Shown here: piece after piece, positions 6,165 to 12,667 of the stretch
Layout: the number at the start of each line of letters is the position of its first letter
Position numbering within the stretch: the stretch's first letter is position 1
Assembly (NCBI GenBank): GCA_017453765.1
Contig: JAFTEG010000230.1
Location: 1 to 14,271, forward strand
From: Selenomonadaceae bacterium
GTDB taxonomy: Bacteria > Bacillota > Negativicutes > Selenomonadales > Selenomonadaceae
Length of the DNA: 14,271 nucleotides
Reading direction: 5' to 3'
Made by a program: the position numbers and the translations under genes
Notes under the pieces: model-generated
Seen by the model: the letters and a program-made list of their open reading frames with translations, nothing else
Told to the model about the DNA's origin: nothing
The model's database searches: none

Positions 6165-6192
6165 ATTTTACAACAAAAATTTCAAACTACAA
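6165..6192 (-). promoter_or_regulatory. Promoter of the small hydrophobic peptide gene
   Basis: Read on the minus strand, TTGTAG (6192-6187), a 16-bp spacer and TAAAAT (6170-6165). The -10 is good and the -35 weak. The predicted start, near 6158, places GTCACC at the very 5' end of the mRNA. This pairs with GGTGAC (6123-6118 on the minus strand) in the ribosome site, a layout known from type I toxin mRNAs kept silent by a 5'-end interaction. Confidence 0.5.
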
Positions 6193-6211
6193 TGCAAAAA
6201 AGTCTGAAACC

Positions 6212-6250
6212 TAAAAAGCCGCAGGATAAACTCCCGCGACTCTTTTTTTA
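6212..6250. terminator. Bidirectional intrinsic terminator
   Basis: CGCAGGA (6220-6226) pairs with TCCCGCG (6232-6238) with one mismatch. An A-run lies on the left (6213-6217) and a T-run on the right (6243-6249), so it can stop transcripts on either strand. On the minus strand it ends the TAXI binding-protein gene and separates it from the small peptide locus. Confidence 0.65.
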
Positions 6251-6308
6251 TTTCAAAGTAATTTAAATGCTGAAGTAACGTTAAATTCTGACGTTACGCC
6301 GATTGAAA

Positions 6309-7304
6309 TTATTTTACCGGATTTTCGTATTCGTCAAAGAATTTTTTGGCGCCGCCGTTAATCTCAATCGTCATACCTTCCACAGCCTGCTTTTCACTCA
6401 AGCCGGAAAATGCAGGATGCGCCGCTTTCAAGTCGTCAAGGTGCGTGTAAATCGTCTTTGTAATTTGATATCCCAAATCGTCATTGATTCTGTCATTACA
6501 GACCAAAAGCGCCATGACTGAAAGGGTTTTAACGTCTTCATCTAAATTGGTGTACGTGCCTTTCGGAATGGTAATTCTCTTGTAGAAGGGATATTTTTCG
6601 GAAAGGATTTTGAAATGTTCGTCGTCAATGCCGAGAAGGCGAATGGGTTCTTGCGTTGCAACGTCTTGAACTGCGGCAGTAGGAGCGCCTGCGGTTAAGA
6701 ATGCGGCGTCAATGGTTTTTTCTTTCAATGCCTTTGCACCGGCAGAGAAGGAAAGGTACTGCGGTTCAATGTCATCATAAGTCAAGCCGTACGCGGCAAG
6801 AATTTGGCGTGCATTAGCCTCAACGCCGCTGCCTTCTGCACCGACGGAAACTTTTTTGCCTTTAAGGTCAGCGATTGATTTAATGCCGGAAGATTGGAAT
6901 GTCACGCATTGGCAACTTTCGGGATACAGCGTCGCAAGTCCTCTGAGCGTTTCATACTGATGTTTATTTTGATCTTTAAACATTTCGGTGCCGTTTAAAG
7001 CGTAATTGGCGATATCATTTTGTACAATGGCAAATTCTACGGTACCGTCTTTAAGCAGGTTAAGGTTGGCAATGGAGCCGCTGGTAGCTTGAACGCTTGA
7101 ATGCATATTCTTAATGTCTTTATTTAAAAGCTCGCTTATCGCGCCGCCGATAGGATAATAAGTGCCGGAGGTATTACCGGTTGCCATATGCAAAAATTGT
7201 TCCTGCGCTGTTTTGGAATTGCCGCTTGCGCCGCAACCTGTTAAAAATACCGCCATGCACAGCACCGCAACTGCCGCAAAAATACTTTTAAAATATTTAT
7301 ACAT
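6309..7304 (-). CDS. TAXI-family TRAP transporter solute-binding lipoprotein
   Basis: The 331-residue protein has a lipoprotein signal with lipobox FLTGC (Cys24), so it should sit on the outer face of the cytoplasmic membrane. Diagnostic TAXI features are TGNTSGTYYPIGGAIS near residue 43, SSVQATSGSIANLNLLKDG around 74-92, EFAIVQNDIANYALNG after that, and GIKSIADLKGKKVSVGAEGS near 141-160. TAXI proteins deliver substrates, glutamate or other organic acids in characterised cases, to a fused DctQM-type permease driven by ion gradients. No permease gene is visible on either side, so this is an orphan copy here. The ribosome site before the ATG is poor (ACGG only). Upstream lies an array of 18-bp direct repeats that may be regulatory; a bidirectional terminator follows. 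The substrate cannot be read from sequence. Confidence 0.92.
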   Translation of the reverse strand: MYKYFKSIFAAVAVLCMAVFLTGCGASGNSKTAQEQFLHMATGNTSGTYYPIGGAISELLNKDIKNMHSSVQATSGSIANLNLLKDGTVEFAIVQNDIANYALNGTEMFKDQNKHQYETLRGLATLYPESCQCVTFQSSGIKSIADLKGKKVSVGAEGSGVEANARQILAAYGLTYDDIEPQYLSFSAGAKALKEKTIDAAFLTAGAPTAAVQDVATQEPIRLLGIDDEHFKILSEKYPFYKRITIPKGTYTNLDEDVKTLSVMALLVCNDRINDDLGYQITKTIYTHLDDLKAAHPAFSGLSEKQAVEGMTIEINGGAKKFFDEYENPVK

Positions 7305-7330
7305 GATGTGATACCGTTACCGAGTATTTG

Positions 7331-7423
7331 TAAGGTTTATGTTAGCCTTTTAAAGTTTATGTTAGTGGTAAGGTTTAGGTTAGTGGTAAGGTTTATGTTA
7401 ATCTACAAATTTTATGTTAATTC
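7331..7423. repeat. Array of 18-19 bp direct repeats upstream of the TAXI gene
   Basis: About five units share TTTATGTTA. They begin near 7331 (TAAGGTTTATGTTAGCC), 7351 (TAAAGTTTATGTTAGTGG), 7369 (TAAGGTTTAGGTTAGTGG), 7387 (TAAGGTTTATGTTAATC) and 7405 (CAAATTTTATGTTAATTCG). The spacing is 18 bp in the middle and 18-20 bp at the edges. The array sits 27-120 bp before the TAXI start codon. It could be an iterated operator or a simple tandem duplication. Confidence 0.8.
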
Positions 7424-7787
7424 GCAACACATTTAAGCTTAGGTTTAACCGCAGGAGAAACGCTTACAAATACCGATAAATTTTTCCTTTCGTAATATTT
7501 GACAGAAAAATTAAAATCAATCTGCAAACAAAAAATTAACAAAATTAATTTCAGTTAAGCAGAGTCTTGACAGCTATAAATTCACCTCCGCCAAAATGCA
7601 TTTTTGAAGTGATAGTGACGTTGCCGAGAGTTGCTTAAACAACGGTTTTATTGCGTGAATTTTATCAGTTTAACCCTACCTAGTCAAGAAAGGAATATTC
7701 TGTAAAATGATAGTCAGTCTTAATGATAGCGCGAATTTGCATGTAAAATTTTCTTCCGAAAATCACATAAAACTAACAAATAAGCCG
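7424..7787. other. AT-rich intergenic region without a recognisable gene
   Basis: No open frame with a ribosome site was found on either strand. GGAGGTGA at about 7587 on the minus strand is followed only by frames that stop within a few codons. On the minus strand TTGATT and TATTAC 17 bp apart (around 7498-7530) are a weak promoter candidate for the TAXI gene. An inverted repeat ATTTTC-TTCC-GAAAAT lies at 7748-7763, upstream of the ula promoter. Confidence 0.5.
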
Positions 7788-7816
7788 TTGACTTTACGTA
7801 AAAGACAGTTTATAAT
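7788..7816 (+). promoter_or_regulatory. Promoter of the ascorbate (ula) cluster
   Basis: TTGACT (7788-7793), exactly 17 bp, then a perfect TATAAT (7811-7816). Transcription would start near 7823 and leave a leader of about 150 nt before ulaG. Confidence 0.85.
7793..7802. promoter_or_regulatory. Candidate operator inside the ula promoter
   Basis: TTTACGTAAA is a perfect 10-bp palindrome beginning at the last base of the -35 element, so a bound repressor would block RNA polymerase. The nearby DeoR-family regulator is the obvious candidate, but no second copy of the palindrome was seen in the window to support this. Confidence 0.4.
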
Positions 7817-7904
7817 TTTCTGAAATAATTGAAGTGGTTTAAAAGTGAACATAACCGTTTAAGAGTTGCTGAAAAGCGGGTTCACGGTTTAAAAAGGGGA
7901 GGTT

Positions 7905-7934
7905 TGTCCGCAAAAAGGAGGGTTATTGCGGACA
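7905..7934 (+). promoter_or_regulatory. Leader hairpin with a ribosome-site-like loop before ulaG
   Basis: TGTCCGCAA (7905-7913) and TTGCGGACA (7926-7934) form a perfect 9-bp stem. Its 12-nt loop carries AAAGGAGGG, a decoy-like Shine-Dalgarno sequence with no start codon at the right distance. The leader also has GTGAAC/GTTCAC (7845-7850, 7880-7885) and two copies of GGTTTAAAA (7836, 7886). It could be an mRNA stabiliser, a processing site or, as DNA, an operator. Confidence 0.5.
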
Positions 7935-7976
7935 GGTTTAAAGAAGTGATTATTTTTTGTGAAAGGGGAAGTTTGA

Positions 7977-9077
7977 ATGAGTAAAGTTTCTGAAATGACT
8001 CGTGAAAAATGGATAATGAGCACGTTCCCTGAATGGGGTACTTGGCTTGTAGAAGACATTGAAAATGCAGTTGTTCCTGAAGGTCAAGTGGCAATGTGGT
8101 GGCTCGGTTGTACCGGCATTTGGTTTAAGACTCCCGGCGGCGCCAACATTACGATAGACCTTTGGTGCGGAAACGGCAAACGTACGCACGGCGACGGCAA
8201 AATGAAAGTCGGTCACCAAATGGCGAATATGTGCGGCTGCCGCAACATGCAACCCAATCTGCGCAATGTTCCTTTTGTAATTGATCCTTTCGCCTTCAAA
8301 CAAGTTGACGCGGTACTTGCCACTCACTATCACCAAGACCATATGTCGGCAGAATGGGCGGCGCATGTAATTAACAGCGGCATGACTACCATTGAAGACG
8401 GAAAAGAAATTCCCGTACCTTTCATCGGTCCCAAAAAATCCATTGAAACATGGGTAAAATGGGGCGTACCGCAAGAGCGTTGCCGCGAAGTTAAACCGGG
8501 CGACAGCTTTAAAATTAAAGATATTGAAATTATTTGTCTTGACAGTTTCGATCGTACCTGTATCGTCACTACGGATTCAACGGGTCCCGATCGCGAAGAA
8601 TTAACGGGGAAATGCCCGACGGATATGGACGAAAAAGCCGTAAACTATCTCTTAAAGACACCCGGCGGCAATATCTACCATTCCGGCGATTCGCACTTCT
8701 CAATTTATTTTGCGAAACATGGCAAGGATTAAGACATTGACGTTGCCTTCGGTTCATTCGGCGAAAACCCCATTGGCATGCAGGATAAAATGACTTCGAT
8801 TGACGTACTGCGTATGGCTGAAAATCTGCAGTGCAAAGTTGTCATTCCGATTCACTGGGACGTTTGGACGAACTTCCAAGCAGACTGCGAAGAAATTAAA
8901 CTGCTCTACGAATTTAAGAAGGACAGAAACGAATACAAATTCCACCCCTTCTTCTGGCAAGTCGGCGGCAAGTACACCTATCCGCAAGATAAAGACAAAA
9001 TTTATTATCACCACCAGAGAGGATTCGAGGATTGCTTCGAGCATCCGCAGAATATTCCGTTCCGCTCCTGCTTGTAA
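7977..9077 (+). pseudogene. ulaG: L-ascorbate-6-phosphate lactonase UlaG, interrupted by an in-frame stop
   Basis: Product of the metallo-beta-lactamase fold that opens the lactone of L-ascorbate-6-phosphate to 3-keto-L-gulonate-6-phosphate in the cytoplasm. The ATG at 7977 follows AAAGGGG. The first 251 codons are intact, with the metal motif THYHQDH (116-122) and a second half-site YHSGDSHFS. Codon 252 (8730-8732) is TAA; reading continues in the same frame for 114 codons ([33 protein letters not shown]) to TAA at 9075. Both parts align without gap to E. coli UlaG (354 residues) as I recall it, so this is one point change, not a frameshift. The second part holds the IPIH metal histidine, so the short product should be inactive. 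ATG 8778 has no ribosome site. A sequencing error, a recent mutation or readthrough all remain possible. Confidence 0.88.
8730..8732 (+). other. In-frame ochre stop within ulaG
   Basis: Context is GGC AAG GAT TAA GAC ATT GAC. In E. coli UlaG, as remembered, the equivalent position is within KHGNEHQIDVA. A Tyr codon (TAT or TAC) or Lys, Gln or Glu codon would become TAA by one base change. TAA excludes selenocysteine and pyrrolysine insertion. Confidence 0.85.
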
Positions 9078-9103
9078 TACCGTTTTCAGCTTTTGTTTTG
9101 CTA

Positions 9104-9122
9104 ATTATCGAAAAGCGGCGTA
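9104..9122. repeat. 19-bp repeat shared with 10240-10258
   Basis: ATTATCGAAAAGCGGCGTA here and ATTATCAAAAAGCGGCGTA at 10240-10258 differ at one base. One copy abuts the left side of the omega-RNA-like element; the other lies between the regulator and ulaC. Confidence 0.7.
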
Positions 9123-9350
9123 AAACCCCTAGCTTTAGCATGGGGGTATAAGCCGCAACCATTGAATAGTGGTTAGCCTTCCGCTTTAACAAAAAACGCA
9201 GAAAAAGTAAGCTGAAGCCTTCGGGTAACAGTGTAGTGGCAACTTGGCATTGCCTTTGAGAATAAGGGCGCACGTTAGCGAATAAGGACTGACCTCTACA
9301 GAGTTCAAACTTCTCATCAATCCCCCGCCTTTAGGCGTGGAGAGTGTCAA
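9122..9350 (+). mobile_element. Protein-less IS200/IS605-like element with omega-RNA-like right end
   Basis: No open frame fits here. The left part has a subterminal hairpin ACCCC...GGGGT at 9125-9147 closed on a TTTA loop (AGC-TTTA-GC). The right part (about 9215-9350) has the style of the RNA made from the 3' end of tnpB elements: AAGCCTTCGGGTAAC, AATAAGG, GCACGTTAGCGAATAAGG, a CTGACCTCTACAGAG stem, then ATCAATCCCCCGCC-TTTA-GGCG and a last GTGTCAA at about 9344-9350. In such systems the bases after GTCAA act as guide, here TTACGCAATTTGCGGACGG. Neither tnpA nor tnpB is present, so it would be a remnant or a non-autonomous PATE-like copy, mobilised in trans if at all. The assignment is by remembered resemblance; exact ends are uncertain by about 10 bp. 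It separates ulaG from the regulator. Confidence 0.6.
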
Positions 9351-9428
9351 TTACGCAATTTGCGGACGGCATAAACTGCGCGACACAAACTAAGCTTAGA
9401 AAAATTCAGTGTTACACGGTAAAAAGCC

Positions 9429-10205
9429 ATGAAAAATAATCAGTCAACGATACAAAAGCGTCGAGAAGATATTCTGCAAATGCTTGCGGAAAAAGGCGGA
9501 GCTACTATTCGAGATATTGCAAAACTGTACAAAGTTTCGGAAATGACTGTTCGGCGTGATTTACAGCTAATGGAAGATCGCCGGTTAGTCTGTCGCACTC
9601 ACGGCGGGGTAGTTTCGTGGGGAAATATTCACGGAACTACCCTGTTCAATGAGGCGATTATGAAATGGCGTGATTTAATATCAAGATATGCGGCAAGGTA
9701 CATTGCGGACGGCGATTCGCTTTTCATTAACGGCAGTAGAATTGCACTTAATATGCTGAAGTACGTGGAAAATAAAAAAGTCTTCGTCTACACGAACAAC
9801 GGCTGGGCAATAGGTGAAAAATATTCCGACGGCGTTACGGTATGTCTTACCGGCGGCGAAATGAGAAATCGCGTTATGATTGGTGATTATGTTATGAGAA
9901 ATCTCCTTTCAGTGACGGTTGACAAAATTTTTATCGGTTGCGCGGCAGTTTACGATGACGGCGAATTTAGGTACGATATCCCGACGGAAATCGGTATAAA
10001 CGAATCAATGATAAGCAGGACGAAAAGCGAGAGAGTCTACGTTTTGGCTGACCATACCAAATTGCAAAAACGCGTTGACAGGGAAAATTCTTACGGCAGC
10101 AGCAGGTACGAAAAGAAAATTGTACTGGTAACGGACGAAGAGGCAGACAAAACAATTTTGGAAAGTCTCAGAAAACACGGAATAGAAATTGTCATAGCTT
10201 CGTAG
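9429..10205 (+). CDS. DeoR-family transcriptional regulator, probable ascorbate regulator
   Basis: The 258-residue protein starts with a DeoR-type winged helix-turn-helix (residues about 8-63: RREDILQMLAEKGGATIRD, then KVSEMTVRRDLQLMEDRRLV and CRTHGGVV), the family signature. The rest is the DeoRC sugar-phosphate sensor domain: YIADGDSLFINGS, VFVYTNNGWAIGEK, VCLTGGEMRN, VDKIFIGCAAV and VYVLADHTKLQ. The usual DSGSTT ligand loop reads INGSRI here, so the effector may be unusual. Sitting among the ula genes it most likely represses them until ascorbate-6-phosphate or a related compound binds, by analogy with E. coli UlaR. The ATG at 9429 has only a weak AAAAAG site, so translation may be low. 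The omega-RNA-like element lies directly upstream. The gene is not named ulaR because specificity is inferred from context. Confidence 0.88.
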   Translation: MKNNQSTIQKRREDILQMLAEKGGATIRDIAKLYKVSEMTVRRDLQLMEDRRLVCRTHGGVVSWGNIHGTTLFNEAIMKWRDLISRYAARYIADGDSLFINGSRIALNMLKYVENKKVFVYTNNGWAIGEKYSDGVTVCLTGGEMRNRVMIGDYVMRNLLSVTVDKIFIGCAAVYDDGEFRYDIPTEIGINESMISRTKSERVYVLADHTKLQKRVDRENSYGSSRYEKKIVLVTDEEADKTILESLRKHGIEIVIAS

Positions 10206-10266
10206 CAGTAAATTATTATTAGTAAATTATTAGCAATAGATTATCAAAAAGCGGCGTAGCAGTAAA
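10201..10266. repeat. Direct repeats between the regulator and ulaC
   Basis: CGTAGCAGTAAA occurs at 10201-10212 and again at 10255-10266. Between them AGTAAATTATT occurs at 10207 and 10221, a 14-bp period, and the 19-bp repeat ATTATCAAAAAGCGGCGTA lies at 10240-10258. The first copy overlaps the regulator's stop codon. No terminator is formed. Confidence 0.65.
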
Positions 10267-10296
10267 AATCTTAAAAGAAGAGAGGGAATTAAGTTA

Positions 10297-10737
10297 ATGC
10301 TTAAGGAATTAGTAGAAAAAGGCAGATATTCATTCCACAAAGGTTTTGCCGATTGGCGTGACGCGGTTCGTGCCGCTTGTCAACCTTTGCTTGATCAAGG
10401 CGCAATTAAGCCGGTTTATCCGGACGAAATTATTAAAAAGGTCGAAGAACTCGGACCGTACATTGTCATTGCACCTAATCTTTGCATTCCGCACGCGCAG
10501 GAAGGCGTTGGCGTAAACGAAACGGCTATGTGCTTTATGAAGACGGAAGAGCCGGTACATTTTGATCCCGATGATCCCGACAAGGACGCGCGCGTTTTTG
10601 TAGTTTTGGCATCGACAGATAATAACATTCACCTTCAAAATTTGGCATTACTCGTAGAAACCATGTCCGATGAAGAAAAGTTCGCTAAAATCCTTGAGGC
10701 AAAGACTCCGGAAGATCTCGTAAAGATTGAAGAATAA
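10297..10737 (+). CDS. ulaC: PTS ascorbate-type EIIA component
   Basis: The 146-residue cytoplasmic protein belongs to the mannitol/fructose-type EIIA (PTS_EIIA_2) family in the ascorbate branch. His66 in IAPNLCIPHAQEGVGVNE is the phosphorylation site that takes phosphate from HPr and hands it to EIIB. The FVVLASTDNNIHLQNLALL stretch (107-125) is the other conserved block, with the second active-site histidine at NIHLQ. Length matches UlaC (about 154). The ATG at 10297 follows AGAGAGGGAATTAAGTT. The gene starts the transporter block IIA-IIC-IIB, an order unlike E. coli ulaABC, and is separated from the EIIC gene by 55 nt. The protein alone could belong to several EIIA_2 systems; the neighbouring UlaA-type EIIC settles it. 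Confidence 0.92.
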   Translation: MLKELVEKGRYSFHKGFADWRDAVRAACQPLLDQGAIKPVYPDEIIKKVEELGPYIVIAPNLCIPHAQEGVGVNETAMCFMKTEEPVHFDPDDPDKDARVFVVLASTDNNIHLQNLALLVETMSDEEKFAKILEAKTPEDLVKIEE

Positions 10738-10792
10738 TGCTTAAGCCGATTGATGATTCGGTTAATTATTCCTGAATAAGGGAGAGGATTTT

Positions 10793-12280
10793 ATGGAATT
10801 TTTACTTGATATATGGGGCTTTTTCCAAAACAACATACTGACTAAGCCTCAATTCTTCATTGGATTTATCGTATTGGTCGGTTACTTACTTCTCGGTAAA
10901 CCGATACACGAATGTATAGCAGGTTTTATCAAGGCGACAGTCGGTTACATGATTTTGGGCGTTGCATCGGGCGGCTTGGTAGGAAACTTCCGACCGGTGT
11001 TGGTAGGCTTGAAAGACCGTTTTGAACTTTCGGCGGCGGTTATAGACCCGTACTTCGGACAAGCGGCGGCGCAGATGTCGGTTGAAAATGTGGGACGTTC
11101 ATTTTCCATGATGATGTTGGTATTATTGCTTGCTTTTACAATGAACATTCTGCTGGTTCTCTTCCGCAAGTACACCAAAATCCGCACGCTGTTCATAACC
11201 GGTCACGTCATGGTACAGCAATCTTCAACGGCATTGTGGCTCGTTCTCTTCTGTTTCCCTGAACTGCAAGACCCGCAAGTCGTCGTAATGCTCGGTATTC
11301 TGTTAGGTTCTTACTGGGCGGTAGGTTCCAACTTGACCGTTGAGCCGGTCGCAAAACTTTCTGAAGGCGGCGGCTTTGCAACCGGTCACCAACAGATGTT
11401 CGGTATTTGGATAACGTCCAAAATTGCAGGAAAAATCGGCGATCCGAAGAAATCTTTGGAGACTTTGAAACTGCCGGGCTTTTTGGCAATGTTCAATGAA
11501 AACGTTGTCGCAACCGGCGTGCTTATGTTCTTCTTCTTTGGTGCGATAATCACGGTTTTGGGACCTGACTTGATGCACAGCATTGATAAGGGATTCGGTC
11601 CCAATCAAAACTTCGGTTTCTACATTCTTGAAAAATCCTTGTACTTCGCAGTTTACTTGACAATCCTGCAACTCGGTATCCGCATGTTCGTTTCTGAGTT
11701 GACAAATTCATTTCAAGGTATTTCGGAAAAGATTCTGCCCGGTTCAATGCCGGCTGTCGACTGCGCGGCTGTATACGGTTTCGGTCACCCCAACGCAGTT
11801 ACAATCGGCTTTTTGTTCGGCGCATTCGGTCAACTTCTCGCGATTTTAGGCTTGATAGTTTTCAACAGCCCGATTCTTATAATCAGCGGCTTCGTTCCCT
11901 TGTTCTTTGACAATGCGACTTTCGCGGTTTATGCAAACCGTTTGGGCGGCATTCGTGCAGCGACGATTATTCCTTTCTTCAGCGGCATTATCCAAGTTTT
12001 GGGCGGCGCGTTCGCGGCTCACTACTTCTTAACCGGTGTGTACGGCGGCTGGCACGGCTCCTCCGACTGGGATTATTTGTGGCCTGCAATCGGCGTTATC
12101 ATGAACAATCTGCACGTCGTCGGCGTTGTTATAGTTGTAATTGGTCTGCTGGCAATTCCGCAGATTATCTACCGTATGAACAAGGATACGTACTTCCTCA
12201 TTGCAGAGGATTATGATGCTTACAAAGAGTTAATGGCGAAGAAACAAGGCGTTTCCGTCGATGAAGTCGTCATTGACTGA
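10793..12280 (+). CDS. ulaA: PTS L-ascorbate permease, EIIC component
   Basis: The 495-residue polytopic membrane protein is of the SgaT/UlaA family (E. coli UlaA is 465). It has about 11 hydrophobic segments. Recognisable family blocks are FFQNNILTKPQFFIGFIVLV at the N-terminus, GGLVGNFRPVLVGLKDRFEL, FITGHVMVQQSS, EGGGFATGHQQMFGIWI, KILPGSMPAVDCAAVYGFG and PLFFDNATFAVYANRLGG. It moves L-ascorbate inward while UlaB phosphorylates it to L-ascorbate-6-phosphate. The ATG at 10793 follows GGGAGAGGATTTT. It is followed 34 nt later by ulaB, with which it works as one enzyme II. The last 30 residues are hydrophilic and slightly longer than usual. The call is firm. Confidence 0.95.
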   Translation: MEFLLDIWGFFQNNILTKPQFFIGFIVLVGYLLLGKPIHECIAGFIKATVGYMILGVASGGLVGNFRPVLVGLKDRFELSAAVIDPYFGQAAAQMSVENVGRSFSMMMLVLLLAFTMNILLVLFRKYTKIRTLFITGHVMVQQSSTALWLVLFCFPELQDPQVVVMLGILLGSYWAVGSNLTVEPVAKLSEGGGFATGHQQMFGIWITSKIAGKIGDPKKSLETLKLPGFLAMFNENVVATGVLMFFFFGAIITVLGPDLMHSIDKGFGPNQNFGFYILEKSLYFAVYLTILQLGIRMFVSELTNSFQGISEKILPGSMPAVDCAAVYGFGHPNAVTIGFLFGAFGQLLAILGLIVFNSPILIISGFVPLFFDNATFAVYANRLGGIRAATIIPFFSGIIQVLGGAFAAHYFLTGVYGGWHGSSDWDYLWPAIGVIMNNLHVVGVVIVVIGLLAIPQIIYRMNKDTYFLIAEDYDAYKELMAKKQGVSVDEVVID

Positions 12281-12314
12281 GTAAAATATAGGTTTTTTGA
12301 AGGGAGTCTTCTAA

Positions 12315-12605
12315 ATGGCAAAATTGAAGGTTATTGCTGCGTGCGGCAGCGGCATGGGTTCTTCCCAGATCATCAAAATGAAACTCGAAAAAGCTTTCAA
12401 GAAGCTCGGCATTGAGGCTGAAATTTACCACACCAACGTAGGCGACGCGAAGTCCAACGCCAACAACTACGATGTCGTTTTCTGCTCCGAATCTTTGGTC
12501 GGCACTTTCGGCGACGTTAAAGCTACCGTTATCGGCCTTAAAAACTTGCTCTCTGAAAAAGAGATGGCTGAAAAGATCCAAGAAAAGATCATCGACAAGA
12601 AATAA
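12315..12605 (+). CDS. ulaB: PTS ascorbate-type EIIB component
   Basis: The 96-residue protein fits the lactose/ascorbate-type EIIB fold. The phosphocysteine loop ACGSGMGSS is at residues 9-17, with Cys10 accepting phosphate from UlaC and passing it to the sugar in UlaA. HTNVGDAKSNANNYDVVFCS (39-58) is the second family block. Length matches UlaB (about 101). The ATG at 12315 follows GAAGGGAG. It is the last gene of the transporter block; a terminator-like hairpin separates it from ulaF. Codon use is more biased (AAG, GGC, AAC) than in neighbouring regulators, suggesting high expression. Confidence 0.93.
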   Translation: MAKLKVIAACGSGMGSSQIIKMKLEKAFKKLGIEAEIYHTNVGDAKSNANNYDVVFCSESLVGTFGDVKATVIGLKNLLSEKEMAEKIQEKIIDKK

Positions 12606-12624
12606 AATTTCCCCATTGTCTTAG

Positions 12625-12657
12625 GAAGTAACAAATACTTTTTGTAAGAAGTAACAA
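12625..12657. repeat. Direct repeat of GAAGTAACAA after ulaB
   Basis: GAAGTAACAA occurs at 12625-12634 and 12648-12657, 23 bp apart, in the ulaB-ulaF gap. No function can be assigned. Confidence 0.5.
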
Positions 12658-12667
12658 TGCTTTTGCG

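Noticed and set aside
7331..7423. CRISPR array
   Set aside because: Units of 18 bp are contiguous with no unique spacers, and no cas gene is present.
7715..7745. Catabolite (cre-like) site near TGATAGCGCGAATTTGCA
   Set aside because: The half-sites are too far apart for the CcpA consensus.
7950..8474. 174-codon open frame opposite ulaG
   Set aside because: Antisense shadow of conserved UlaG coding; composition and start context do not support a gene.
8778..9077. Independent small gene starting [11 protein letters not shown]
   Set aside because: It is the 3' part of ulaG in the same frame, with no ribosome site before the ATG.
9150..9270. Remnant of TnpB C-terminal coding
   Set aside because: The frames that I read here (for example LAFRFNKKRRKSKLK) show no zinc-finger or RuvC motif; the segment looks non-coding.
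10738..10792. Terminator after ulaC
   Set aside because: The CCGA/TCGG stem is only about 4-5 bp and has no T-run.
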